From assembly GCA_034509755.1 (NCBI GenBank), contig CM067555.1, positions 10,114,142 to 10,178,141 of the forward strand: a DNA stretch of 64,000 nt. The letters are read 5' to 3'. The notes beneath the pieces are model-generated. The model saw only the letters and a program-made list of their open reading frames with translations. It was not told where the DNA came from and made no database searches. The stretch comes from Anisodus tanguticus (lineage: Eukaryota; Streptophyta; Magnoliopsida; Solanales; Solanaceae). Every line of letters begins with the position of its first letter. Positions within the stretch are counted from its first letter, which is position 1. The position numbers and the translations under genes are program-made. Of the stretch, positions 1 through 10,545 are shown piece after piece.

Positions 1-214
1 TTTTATATATGTGTTATTTTTTAAATTAAGTGCAAAAAAAAAAAAGAACCGCCCCGAATCCCGATCCCGACCCGATTCCGTCGGGATCGGGATCGGGGTG
101 GGACTTCGGCAAATCCCGCCTATCCCGATCCCGCCCCTTCCCCCCGTCCCGCCCCGACTCGATCCCGCCAAACCCGGCCCGACGGTCCCGAGCCCGGCCC
201 ACTGGCCACCCCTA
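1..214 (+). mobile_element. hAT transposon, 3' terminal region
   Basis: The window opens in the 3' end of a hAT element. An A-rich stretch after AAATTAAGTGC is followed by an array of CCCGATCCCG-type words and a terminal TGGCCACCCCTA. The same order occurs at the 3' ends of the two hAT copies at 43336-44682 and 49353-54999, which carry recognisable transposase. The transposase part of this copy lies outside the window. The boundary at 214 is set from the inverted-repeat motif TAGGGGTGGCCAGTGGG read on the other strand. Confidence 0.75.
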
Positions 215-1164
215 CACTAAACACTGACGGTTCAAGACATCACATTCACCGCGCAGTAAGTAAATCCGATAGGAAGGTTCAAAGCCGAAAGCTACCTTTC
301 CTAATGCAATATCTTTCCGCTGAAAGATTACTGAACTTTGGCACCCTTTGTGCACCAATTCTCTTTCAAGAGGGGATTGTTGAAAATTTAACTATGTGGG
401 ATTGAGTTTTTTCCGTCTTTAGTGACTTCAACACGTGGGCCCCGCATATCGGAAACATCGTTTCTTCACACATGCCTAATCTACTAAATGAGTAGATGAT
501 ATTAGTGCCAAGTATCGTCAAATTTCGTTAAGAAATGAAAGAGTTATTGGTACACAAAGTAAGTTGTTTGAGACATGAATAGATGGATAACCAATCTTCC
601 ACATAGGTAGAAGATGGAAGGATTGAACACTATATAAGCTCTATTTTTTAGTAAGGGTTTGGGACCCCAAGGGGTAACCCATGTGTTAAGAAGAGGGAGG
701 ACCTAGGTGAGCTTGGGTTCGGGGCTAAGCCCCCACACGCGCGCCGCCGCCGCCGGTCCGGTCTGGGGCTCGGGTCACGGCTCGGACTCTCTTCCAGAAT
801 TTTATTTTTGGTCCCTGAAGTGTTTCTTATTTACACTTTGGTCCCTGGAGAATTCAGAAACGTTGCAACAGTTCAAAAGATTTCAGAAACGTTGCAACGG
901 CCCTCCTCTTCAACTACAAATTGAACATTACTGTTCAGTTTACAGAATACAAGGAAAAACTCTTCTGTTTCAGTCTTTCTATATTTTTTTTCTTCGCTAG
1001 AATCAACTTTACTTGCTTTATATTGTTGATTGTTGTTGTTTTATCTTGGGAGACTATTGTCCATTACCGTAAAAACATTTATACGGGGCAATTTTGTCTT
1101 AAAGACAGAGAGACATCTCTCGACTCAGCCTTCGTTTTGTTTAACATTTCTGACGCCATTTATA
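215..1164. other. Intergenic, no gene seen; GC-rich patch and possible LTR remnant
   Basis: No ORF here resembles a known protein. A GC-rich patch lies at about 700-795. The stretch beginning TGTTGAAAAT at 378 resembles an LTR start, and two GTTGCAACRG words lie at 850-900, but I found no matching LTR end, primer site or target duplication, so the element is not called. Confidence 0.5.
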
Positions 1165-1230
1165 CCTACAAACCATTCCTTCATCTCCATCTTTGAACAC
1201 CATTTAAATTACTCTTCTTATTCTCTGTAG
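1165..1230 (-). pseudogene. Short second copy of CYP82-like P450 fragment
   Basis: About 60 bases match the neighbouring P450 remnant at 1549-1605 with few changes. On the minus strand they read the same short peptide (MEMKEWF). The match starts and stops abruptly with no coding context on either side. It is a small duplicated piece of the same gene, either a local duplication or scrambling by later insertions. Confidence 0.6.
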
Positions 1231-1485
1231 ACTATGATCTAAGTAAACAATTTCAACTAAATCCATAACTTAGAAGTTATAACTATGCATCCACCATTAA
1301 ATTTAAAGAGTTTTAAGTTTTATACACTGACAATTTAAGAATTATTTACACTATATATTACGCAAGTAACTCTATTTAATATGTATTGATTGATATTCTA
1401 TAAAAATGATTAGTCATCTGCGTCAAATTACACTGATGATCAAAAAATTATTTACAGTATCAATGTATATAACTTAAATTCAAAA

Positions 1486-2163
1486 TTAAATACCTGTGTA
1501 TTGTACTCCAAATAGCATCTTCACCATAGTGTTCATAATTAAATTCCCAAACCATTCCTTCATTTCCATCTTCACAGCACCATTTAAATTACTAATACTC
1601 TTATTTTTCACCCAGTAATTATACGTCTCTTTAACCTCTAATTTTACTTCAAATTCTCGAATGTGGCTAAACATATCAATTCGCCGAGCGAAAAGGAACT
1701 CAATAGTGGTTATCTTCCTTATGTCTCACCAGTAGGGCACATAAGGACCAAGCCCAAACATGGCGTAATTGTAGCCTAAGATCTCTGAAGCTATGGATTT
1801 GGGCCGATTTGCAAAGGCCATGTCAGCATTCTTTGGCTATATTGGGATCACTCACAATTACTACTTGGTTTACGCCGAGCTTTAATCGGAAAATGGGCCC
1901 ATATTTTTCAGCCATATGACCGAAGATTTTGTGAGGCATTTGAGGTCCATTTAGAAGGTGGAGATGGCCGATGATGGGCCACATTCCAGCAACTTCAGGT
2001 ACATTTCTTTGTGAAGGGGAAAGTCCCGAAGGCGAAACCCCCACCTATACCAGAGGCCTCGCCAAGTGAGATGTAAATCGAGGATATGCGCGAGTGGCAG
2101 CCCTGCAAGGGAGAGGACCAACAGGACACGAACCCAGTAACAACCCTTGCAATATTTCAGCAA
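1486..2163 (-). pseudogene. Cytochrome P450 N-terminal fragment, CYP82-like
   Basis: On the minus strand the reading starts with a degraded hydrophobic anchor. The proline-rich hinge and the segment VAGMWPIIGHLHLL follow, then KYGPIFRLKLG, then (after a frameshift) MAFANRPK and GYNYAMFGLGPYVPYW, and finally VKNKSISNLNG and MEMKEWFGN. This order is typical of the first third of CYP82 oxidases, which are ER-anchored haem monooxygenases of specialised metabolism (nicotine demethylases belong to CYP82E). There is a frameshift near 1825 and a stop codon directly after the PYW motif. The haem-binding cysteine region, I-helix and second exon are absent. The gene cannot make an enzyme. The subfamily within CYP82 is uncertain. 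Confidence 0.85.
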
Positions 2164-4218
2164 AGACTGTCACCACACAGATTGAACCCGCGACGTCGGA
2201 GTGGTTGTACCCACTTCAGGTACATTTCTAATCTTCGTTTTAGCTGAGAAAAACTGTTTGTGAAGAAACAAGAAAATAAGAAAGGAGCTAGTTAGTGTAA
2301 GGGTTATTAAAGAGAAATCCATCGCTACAAGTGTAATTGGTTATGTAAAATTCAGAAGTGGGGATATTATAGATAACCAGTATATCTTCAAGAATTTAAG
2401 TGTCTTCAAGATTACCACTTCCTTCGTTTTTCAATTGATGTGAGCTGATTCGACTTATGAGGTCATAATACTTAATAGTTAACAATTCAAATATCAAAAA
2501 AGTATTTTAAAAAATCATAACACTTTTTTTAATTAGGACACATAAAGTGAGAAACTCCCTCCGTTTCATTTCATTATACCTGGTCCTTATTGACTTAACA
2601 CTTTTTTAAAGAAATTACTTCGTATTTATTTGAGGTTTGTTTTACTAAATCATTAGTTGAAAATCTAAGTTTAACTATTACTATTACTTTATTATTTAAT
2701 TATAAATAAATAAAATTGCATTAAAGGAGTGATGGTGGCTGGTCAAAAGTTCTCAGATTTTTTTCAGTTTTTGGCTTTATTTTATGGCTTTATCAGTTTT
2801 TAGGAAAGAAAAACAGGTCTTAATAATTTTTTATTTTAAGTATGTTATAATATTATATAAAGTTATATATATTTTGAAATGTATAATATTAAATACGTGG
2901 AATATTTGTTGGTTAATTATAAGAGATTGTCATTGCAAAAATACAATGAAAAATTTAAACGAAATTACCTCTAGATCTAAATAGAAAGCAATTTTTTAAA
3001 ACTGAAAATAGAGTCAACATGCAAAATGTCAAAATGCATACAAATCGGAAATGGCAAACTGCGTTAAGAGTTTAGACTCAATTGGTTGAGTGTGCATTTT
3101 GTCAACAATTTCAAACACAGATATACACGTGTTCGGCCCACCGCATTATTGACGATGAATTTTTTGTCCACCATATATTCTAGTGATGGTGAAAGTCAAG
3201 TATCAGCATGTAAAGACTTCAAAACTTTTTATTGATGAATATAATATCGTAAGAGAGAATAACATTTTGGTCCCTCGGTTATTGATATATTTTACTATTA
3301 GGCTTTTTGATAATTAATTAAATATATTTAACTTTTAATTACTTAAAATCTGTATATTTTATCCTTTCACTTGCCAATATTTATAATTTTCTAGAATTAT
3401 TAATTATTTTACCATTTAGTTATCCATATATTATGTTTAGGAATGATATACTTCTAAAAATAACTTAAATATATCATATTTCTAATATAAAGAGAGCAAA
3501 AATACATTTTAAATTGATCGAAGGTTAAATATAATCAGCTAGACACAAACTATTGAATCAAGGGAAAATGACATAGGGTACCTACTTAAGACTTTTTTTT
3601 ATTTTTTTTAATATTTACTTTAATTTTTTTTAAAAGGCTCGTCTTAAAAAATTAACTCAAATTTTTGTGTATGAAAAATGTATGAAATAAGTATATGTGA
3701 GCGAAATCTTAACACAATTTTCATACATAAAATTGTAAACGAATTTTTTAAGCCTTAAATATTGTATGAAAGTTGTATACAATGTAGTAGTAGTTGTATT
3801 AATTTTGCAGAAACCTAGCATGAACTTTATACATGAAAAAATGTGATCAAAGTCTTAAGCGAGATATACATATTTCATACATAAAATTTTGAGAGCCTTA
3901 AACTAGATATACACATTTCATACACTAAATTTTGAGCGAACTTTTTAAGTCTTGAGCGAGATATACACATTTCATGCATTTTTCATACACAAAAAATTGA
4001 GCGAATTTTTTTAATCCTTAAGCAGATATTTATAAAAAAAATATATTCAAAATAAATAAAAAATATTTTTAAAAATAAATCGGTATGAAAGATGAAATCC
4101 GTTATATTTTGTAAATTAAAAAGTGTCATCATATACTGTGTTTTTTTCTTATTATGTATATATATGTTATTCACCCTTGAATTAACTCATTAATAAAGGT
4201 ATTAGAATCAAAATCAAG
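2164..4218. other. AT-rich intergenic DNA with MITE debris
   Basis: No gene is visible. CTCCCTCCGTTTCATTTC at about 2546 is a Stowaway-type terminus, but I could not pair it with a clean partner. TTTTGGTCCCTCGG at about 3269 resembles one arm of the inverted-repeat element found in the KAN4 intron (16010-16335). The remainder is AT-rich and unremarkable apart from the repeat noted at 3655-4030. Confidence 0.5.
3655..4030. repeat. Degenerate tandem repeat, about 60-bp unit
   Basis: The words GAGCGAA, TTTTTTAAG-CCTTAA and CATTTCATACA recur in the same order at least three times, clearest at 3850-4025. The units are diverged and of slightly different length. No coding capacity is seen. Confidence 0.5.
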
Positions 4219-5308
4219 GCAATTCACAAGAATGCCCTTATTTCGGGGTGGTCCTTAATTTTTTCCCCTCAAATTGAAATTTTTAATTTTTTTCCTTCAT
4301 CTAAAACGTTGGGTTCCGGGTTTGAACCCCCGCTTCAGAAAAAAAAATCACAAGGCATAGTTTACAGGTAAATCATGTCTGAAGGCAGTTTCAAACTCTA
4401 CCTGAAGGCAGAGTTTCAAACTTTACCTCAAACTCTGCCTTCAGGTAGCAAGGCAGAGTTTGAAACTCTACCTCAAGGTAGACAAAATTTGCCTTGAAGC
4501 ATAAGGAAAACTCTGTCTTGCGAATATTTTTAAATTTTTTGACTGAGCAGAAATTCTAACCTGAAACTTCAAAAATTCTAAATTTGAGGGACAAAAATTA
4601 AATACCAATACCTTTGAAGAGCAATCCGCACAAAAAAAAAGGTCAAAACCAGGGTCATCCAAGCATGGAATAGTTGTAGGCCCATGAGTCAAATAGGGAA
4701 GTAATAGATTTGAGCCATTTTGGCGAAGGCCTTGTCATATTCATAAATTGGACTCTTGAGTGGCATAGCACAGACTTGATCCAAGACCATTCTTATCATT
4801 TTTTTGCCTTCAAAGGCATTGGTCTTTAATTTTTGCTCCTCAAATTTAAAATTTTTATTTTTGTCTTTCGCTTAAAAATATTTCAAGGTTTGAGATTCGA
4901 ACACCCGCTCAGTAAAAAATTAGAAAAAATCACAAGGTAAAGTTTAGATTCTCAAGGCAGAGTTTGTCTGCCTTATCAGGCAGATGTTTCCTTAGGCATA
5001 GTTTGCTTTATGCCTGAAGGCAAACTCTGCCTTATGGTAGAGTTTGCTATCTTGAGGCAAACTCTGCCGGATAAGGCATAGTTTGCATGCAAATTTTGCC
5101 TTAAGGCATAGTTTACAAACAAACTCTGCCTTAAGGTAGAGTTTGAAACTCTACAAACTATGCCTTGTGATTGTTTGTTAAATTTTTGACTAAGCGGGAG
5201 TTCGAACCTGAACCAAGAGTTTTAGGTGAAGGACAAAAATTAAAGATTTTTAATTTGAGGGGCTAAAATTAAAAACCACCCCGAAATAAGGGAATTCTTA
5301 CGAATTGA
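4219..5308. repeat. Foldback (long inverted repeat) elements, tandem pair
   Basis: The left end (AATTCACAAGAATGCCCTTA, TTTCGGGGTGGT) is matched in reverse complement by the right end at 5265-5308. Two inner arms at about 4560-4630 and 4805-4880 are also inverted copies of the GGTCTTTAATTTTTG / TTTGAGGGGC words, so two elements of the same family seem to sit next to each other. Between the arms, short words such as AAACTCTGCCTT and GCCTGAAGGCA alternate in both orientations, which would fold into a dense hairpin. A related copy is at 42413-42842. There are no transposase genes, so this is a non-autonomous foldback/MITE family. Confidence 0.7.
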
Positions 5309-5344
5309 ACTAAAAAGGCTCGTGTTATTTCACTACTAGATGTG

Positions 5345-5580
5345 GTTCCTCAAAGGGTCATTTGCACTTTTGTTCCTATTTTGTGTTGGTCTTTATTTTT
5401 TGTCCTTTAAATGAAACATATGTCTATTGGGTCATAAGTTTTTTTAAAAATCTGATATAATTGTGCTGGATCCTTTAAAAAACTTATGCCCCAATAGGCA
5501 TCAGTTCCATTTGAGGGGCAAAAATTAAAGACCAACCCATTTGAAGGATAAACCGTGCAATTAAATGTTCCTCAAAGATA
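5345..5580. repeat. Short foldback element
   Basis: The left arm (about 5352-5455; GGTCTTTATTTTTTGTCC, ATAGAC, ATAAGTTTTTT) is the imperfect reverse complement of the right arm (about 5475-5580; AAAAAACTTATGCCCCAATA, AATTAAAGACCAACCC). The arms share words with the larger elements just upstream but lack their internal CTCTGCC blocks. It is probably a diverged member of the same group. Confidence 0.65.
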
Positions 5581-5685
5581 TTAGGCTAATTGAGGAAATC
5601 AATGATGATGCCTACTAAAAACTTTGAATAATGAAGAAGCACTCTAAAAATAAAGGGTTTAAGCAGAAGTAAGACATATGTATGT

Positions 5686-6017
5686 TGTAATGGACTGGGT
5701 CGTTTGCTTAGGAAGTGAGCCTTCGTCGAGTCCTTGGACTGTCGTCGCAGAAGATCAATATCTATATTTATATCATTAGTATGTAGCTCAGTTATTTTAT
5801 TTAGTTGTCTTCTTAGCCCAAGATGTTGACAGTAACACGTGTCATATGATGGGTAGGTCTGTTATTTTTTCTTTTGTCTTATTAGCTGGTCCTAGCCCTT
5901 ATATATCAAGGCTATATTGTACGCAAAGTATGCTAAATTATGAATTATCCTCTTTAATTTCTAAATTCCTTTTATTTTACTATTTTTATTAAATTAGGGT
6001 TTGTTTTAAGTGTTACA
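5686..6017 (+). repeat. 5' LTR of the chromovirus
   Basis: It is 332 bp long and pairs with 8541-8870. It contains the TATATATCAAGGCTATATTG stretch that may hold the promoter. It ends AAGTGTTACA directly before the primer site. Confidence 0.88.
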
Positions 6018-6032
6018 TTTCGTATCAGAGCC
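6018..6032 (+). promoter_or_regulatory. Primer-binding site, initiator-tRNA-Met type
   Basis: TTTCGTATCAGAGCC follows the 5' LTR and resembles the TGGTATCAGAGC site complementary to the 3' end of plant initiator tRNA-Met, with changes in the first bases. Confidence 0.75.
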
Positions 6033-6049
6033 ATTGATCTTGGCCAACA

Positions 6050-6985
6050 ATGATGGATAAACAATGTACAACTCCACCTGATGATGGGGTGAAAAGACTT
6101 GAATCTCAACGTCAAGTTTTTGCAGATACTGCCTCACGAAAATTCGACCGTATGGATGAAAGGCAAAGCAAATTCGAGGCTAGAATGTTGGAGTATGTAG
6201 AGTCGACCAAATGAATGGAGGAGATGTTAATGCAGTTGAAAATGGTCGGAAATTATGGGTTATCTACTCCAATGAACTCTCTGGCAGTGGAGGACTCTAA
6301 AGCTTTCAGTTGCGACCTGGGTCAGTCCTCAAAAGTTGGTAACTTCCAAGCTCATGCCTTTACACAATCCTCAAACATTTATGTATTAAGAGGAGTAGCT
6401 CACCTTTCCAACCCTTTTCCCTATCTTATGAATTCTAATCTCTCTTCCAACCCTAACCAAACTTCTCCCTCTTCTTCGTCCTTACCCCTAAACCCATCGG
6501 CAGTAGCTTTCACTCCACCGACCACTTATCCTTTCATGTCACAAGGATATCCAAATAATTCCTTACCCGAAAAACCAAACAATTCGTATTATAATCACAA
6601 TACCTCAATTCTTTCAATGGACCCAATGTTTCATCACAATCCTTATTCACTACCATTCATCCAACCTTATTCTCACACACCAATGATCCCATTTGGTTTA
6701 TTTAGTCAACATCCAATGGGTCGTCCTCCACCGGCTCTTACCGGGCTTAAATGGTATGGGATTTCAGCTTCACCAATGGAAGCTTCCTCTTGCAAAGCTT
6801 GAATTTTCAGAGTTTAGTGAAACTAACCCACGAAGTTGGATTTGTCGATGCAATAAATCTTTTGAGTTATACCATATATCCGTGGAGATTAAAATGATTT
6901 ATGTAGCAATACACTTAAAAAATTATGTGGATCATTGGTTTGATAGCTATGTGTTGGATCATGGAGGCCGCCAATTTTTGTATTG
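6050..6985 (+). pseudogene. gag of the chromovirus, broken
   Basis: The frame starts at the ATG pair at 6050. It reads a coiled-coil-like start (KFDRMDERQSKFEARM), meets TGA just before 6215, and reopens in the same frame as a 195-codon proline/serine/asparagine-rich stretch. A frameshift near 6795 leads into NPRSWICRCNKSFELYHI, the hallmark start of the Retrotrans_gag capsid domain. The domain is cut off soon after (about 6985) by the internal deletion. No zinc knuckle is seen. The protein would have packaged element RNA; this copy cannot. Confidence 0.75.
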
Positions 6986-7017
6986 ATGTTTGTCACATAT
7001 TTGGGAATCGTAGGCTC

Positions 7018-8376
7018 ATAGGGTTGTCGACGCCTTGTCAAGAAAATTTGAAGAAGGAACCTGTGCGGGGATTATAGTAGTGCAACCAAGCTGGGTTCTA
7101 GAGGTAGTGGAGAGCTACGTATGTGACTAACAAGCTCAAGACCTCTTGGCACAACTCAGCCTAGATCCAAATACAATCCCTAGTGTCCAGATGCAGCAGA
7201 GCATTGTTAGACACAAAGGGCGAGTTTGGGTGGGAAGCAACAAGCAAGTGAGGCAACAACTCATCATAGAACTACAATCCATACTATATCGAGGGCATTC
7301 AGGTGTGCTAGCTACTTAACAACGAATCAGAAATATTTTCTATTGGCCTAGCTTATTACAAGATGTAAAGAAACAGATTAAGGAATGTGAAACATGCTAG
7401 TGAAACAAGGAAGAAAATGTTCCTTACCAGGATTGTTGCAACCACTACTAATTACTACTCGAGCTTGGGAGCATGTAGCCATGGATTTCATCAGTGTTTT
7501 GTCTAAATCACGTGGAAAAGATTCAATTTTGGTGGTAATTGATAGATTCACTAATTTTTCTCACTTCTTTGCCTTAAGCCACCCCTATATGCTTTACAAA
7601 TTGCACAATTATTCCTTGATAATGTGTGTAAATTACATGGGCTGTCCAGTTCAATAGTTTCAGATCGCGACCCTATTTTTGTTAGTTCATTTTGGAGGGA
7701 ATTATTCAAAGGACTACAAGTTCAATTAAAATCAAGTTCATCTTATTACCCCCACACAGACCGTCAATCAAAAAGGTTGAATCGAAGCTTGGAAATTTAC
7801 CTTCGGTGTATGACGAGCTATAAATCGGTAGATTGGAGTAGGTGGTTGGCACATGTAGAATATTGGTACAAATCGAACTTTCATAGCTCTTAACTCTTTG
7901 GGCATGTCCCCTTTCAAGGATTTTTACGGTTACGATCCACCGCAACAAACGTTTAAACTCGTTCCTCAGACCACACTGGACTTCGTAGATTAGATGCTTC
8001 GGGATCGGCAACTGATGGATAAACTAATGAAGGATAATCTGCTTAAGGCACAAAATAGGATGAAGCATTATGCAGATTAAAGAAGAAGTGAGCAGAATTT
8101 GAGGTGGGAGATTGGATATTTTTGAAATTACAACCTTACCGTCAAAGCTCGATCGCAATTCACCAGAATTTGAAGCTTTCAACGAGATTCTTTGGGCCAT
8201 ACGAGGTTTTACGAAAAATTGGTTCAATAGCCTACGAGCTCAAATTGCCACAAGGGTCTAAGATTCACCCTATTTTTTATGTATCACAACTGAAAAAAAA
8301 GATCGGAGATAAGGTTTTCGCATCAAAAGATCTGCCTTATTGTGCAGATGACGAGTGAGTTCTAACGAACCCCTTG
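7018..8376 (+). pseudogene. pol 3' part (RNase H end, integrase, chromodomain) of the chromovirus
   Basis: The reading starts at the RNase H end (VVDALSRK). It continues into the zinc-binding H2C2 part of integrase (RGHSGVLAT to KKQIKECETC) and the core (WEHVAMDFISVLSKS with the first Asp; IVSDRDPIFVSSFW with the second). After several frame breaks comes the C-terminal GPYEVLRKIGSIAYELKLP to IHPIFYVSQLKK segment typical of gypsy integrases. A short chromodomain-like tail (VLDQRNVKKRNRM, then EWLVQCVGLK) runs on to about 8470. Stops and frameshifts occur at about 7125, 7318, 7400 and 7890. The chromodomain assigns it to the chromoviruses. Confidence 0.8.
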
Positions 8377-8540
8377 CTGTGTTGGATCAAAGGAACGTAA
8401 AGAAGAGGAATAGAATGACAATTGAGTGGTTGGTTCAGTGTGTTGGATTAAAGTTACGTGGGAACATCCGACATTCATCCGATCTTAGTTCCCTAGCTTT
8501 GACCCTTGAAATCTATCAAGGCCCTTTAAGGGTAGTGGAG

Positions 8541-8870
8541 TGTAATGGATCGGGTCTTTTGCTTAGGAAGTGGGCCTTTGTCGAGTCATTGGGTTGTTGT
8601 CGCAGAAACCCAATATCTTTATTTATGTCATTAGTCTGTAGCACAATTATTTTATTTAGTTGTCTTCTTAGCCCAAGATGTTAACATTAACACGTGTCAT
8701 AGGATGAGTGAGTGTTATTTTTTCTTTTATCTTCATTAGCTGGTGCTAGCTCTTATATATCAAGGCTATATTGTACGCAGAGTATGATGAATTATAAATT
8801 ATCCTCTTTAATTTCTAAATTCCTTTTATTTTACTGTTTTATTAAATTAGGATTTGTTCCAAGTGTTACA
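8541..8870 (+). repeat. 3' LTR of the chromovirus
   Basis: It pairs with the 5' LTR across its full length, differing by scattered substitutions and small indels. A purine-rich stretch (AAGGGTAGTGGAG) just before it is the likely polypurine tract. Confidence 0.85.
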
Positions 8871-9081
8871 TATGCACTGCAAATTTAATAAATAGAATAG
8901 AATGATAGATAAAAGTATTACACATAAAATAGCTAGATGCTTGAAATGGAGAAGTGTCATGTAATAAATGATACTTACCAAAATAAAACATAGGTCCTAT
9001 AAGATAATTATAAGACCAATAATATTATATGAGAGGGAATATTGGGACAATAAAGTCCAACACATTCACAAAATTATGATT
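8871..9081. other. Short AT-rich spacer between two retroelements
   Basis: No gene or clear repeat is seen between the chromovirus and the following Copia element. Confidence 0.5.
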
Positions 9082-9239
9082 ATTATTAGCGAATATTCGA
9101 CATATATTGTGTAATTATGAATACTGTATATTTATGGTATATTAGGATCCCTACTGTATTAGGATTCCTTCCTGGTACACACTATATATATTTTGTAATA
9201 ATGAGAAGACTCTCCAAGGGAGATTATTACAATCTTACA
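9082..9239 (+). repeat. Left LTR of Copia derivative 1
   Basis: About 158 bp. It starts near ATTATTAGCGAATATTC and ends CAATCTTACA just before the primer site. It contains an ACTATATATATTTTG box that may be the TATA element. The exact first base is uncertain by one or two positions because the expected TG is mutated. Confidence 0.8.
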
Positions 9240-9251
9240 TGGTATCAGAAG
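9240..9251 (+). promoter_or_regulatory. Primer-binding site
   Basis: TGGTATCAGAAG directly follows the LTR, as in many plant Copia elements primed by initiator tRNA-Met. Confidence 0.8.
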
Positions 9252-9396
9252 CCAAAACCCTAGGTCTTCTTTAGCAAACCGTCCCCCTTCTCTCGGGTTT
9301 CTCGTCGGCGGCTACCTATCTTAGACGAGAAGACCACCTTCTCTCTCTTTGTTCTTCCTTGTCTTCTTTCTCATTCGATAAAAGTTATCCACTATA

Positions 9397-10545
9397 ATGA
9401 CTCCTCTTGCAACTCTCACAATAGCCTCATCCTCAACCGTCGTCACCCTGACATCCCAAAAGCCTTATTTTCACCCTTTATTCATCCAGCCCTCACCGTC
9501 ACCAACATCAAGAACTGCCTCCCCATAATTCTTGATCAAAAAAACGGTCAGTACTCCCCATGGGTTGAACTTTTTCGTATTCATGCATGTGTTTATAACG
9601 TGCTTCACCATATGGACGACACCTTCCCTCGCCCCCTTGAGGTTGACGACTCCACATGGCATCGTCTCGACGCCGTTGTCAACCAGTGGATTTATGGCAC
9701 CATCTCCTAGGACTTGCTCCTTACTATAATGAAATCCGGGGCCTCGGACCGTGATTTTTGGCTTCAGTTAGAGGAATTTTTTCAAGATAACAAGCACATT
9801 CGTGCTATGTATTTGGAGGAAAAATTTAATAATACACACCTTGAAAATTTCTCTAACATGTCCGATTATTGGAAGCAGTTGAAACTTGTGGTGGATCAAC
9901 TATCCAACGTCGACACGCCTATTTCCGAAACAAAGACGATCTTACAATTAGTTGTGGGCCTTCTAAAAGGTGATTACGACACGTTAGCCATCATGATACA
10001 ACAGGCTAACCCGTTTCCCAGTTTCAACAAGGCCCGCTCGCAATTGTTGCTAGAAGAAACCCGTCGTGCAAAGCAGGACTAGCACAATCAGAAGGCGTTA
10101 TCAGTTGAAACATCTTCTAAAAATGACATCATCGTCGGCTCGCCTCCACCGGAAAATAATCAGCCGCGGCCGAACCGCGGCGGCAGGGGTGGCAAAGGTG
10201 GAAAAGGACGAGGGAAGGGAGGTCGCGGCCAGCAGGGCCAGCATCAACATTCCTAGCAGCCGCAACCCACTCCATATCCTCACTAGATCGGTCCAGTTGC
10301 CCATTATCAGCACCAGAACTGGGCTTCATCTCCTGCCCAGGTACCAGCCCACTACCCTTACCCACACAGGGGTTATTGGGCCTCGCTTCAGCAGCTCGGT
10401 CAGCCCACTTTCAGCCCCACCAGGCCCACTTCGTGTAGGCCCAATACCCGCAGCCTTCCTCTGGACTGGCCCCGACTGATTTGAGCCAGGCTTTTAGAAG
10501 TTTGAACTTGCAGCAGCCCGATGAAAATTGGTACATGGACTCGGG
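9397..10545 (+). pseudogene. gag of Copia derivative 1 (UBN2 type)
   Basis: The ATG at 9397 begins a serine/threonine-rich leader. The first frame is lost near 9525 and the message continues in other frames. At 9714-10082 it reads the typical gag core: MYLEEKFNNTHLENFSNMSD, then PISETKTILQLVVGL and MIQQANPFPSFNKARSQLL. The following glycine/proline/glutamine-rich tail (to about 10500) is frame-shifted. The product would be the capsid precursor. Confidence 0.78.

Larger units (their letters stand above)
5686..8870 (+). mobile_element. Ty3/gypsy chromovirus remnant with both LTRs
   Basis: Two direct LTRs of about 330 bp (5686-6017 and 8541-8870) start TGTAATGG and end TGTTACA. They bound an internal region with gag, integrase and a chromodomain-like tail. 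The flanking five bases are TATGT on the left and TATGC on the right, a target duplication with one change. Protease, reverse transcriptase and most of RNase H are missing: the reading goes from gag straight to the end of RNase H (VVDALSRK) near 7025. All ORFs are broken. The element is therefore an internally deleted, inactive copy. Confidence 0.88.
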
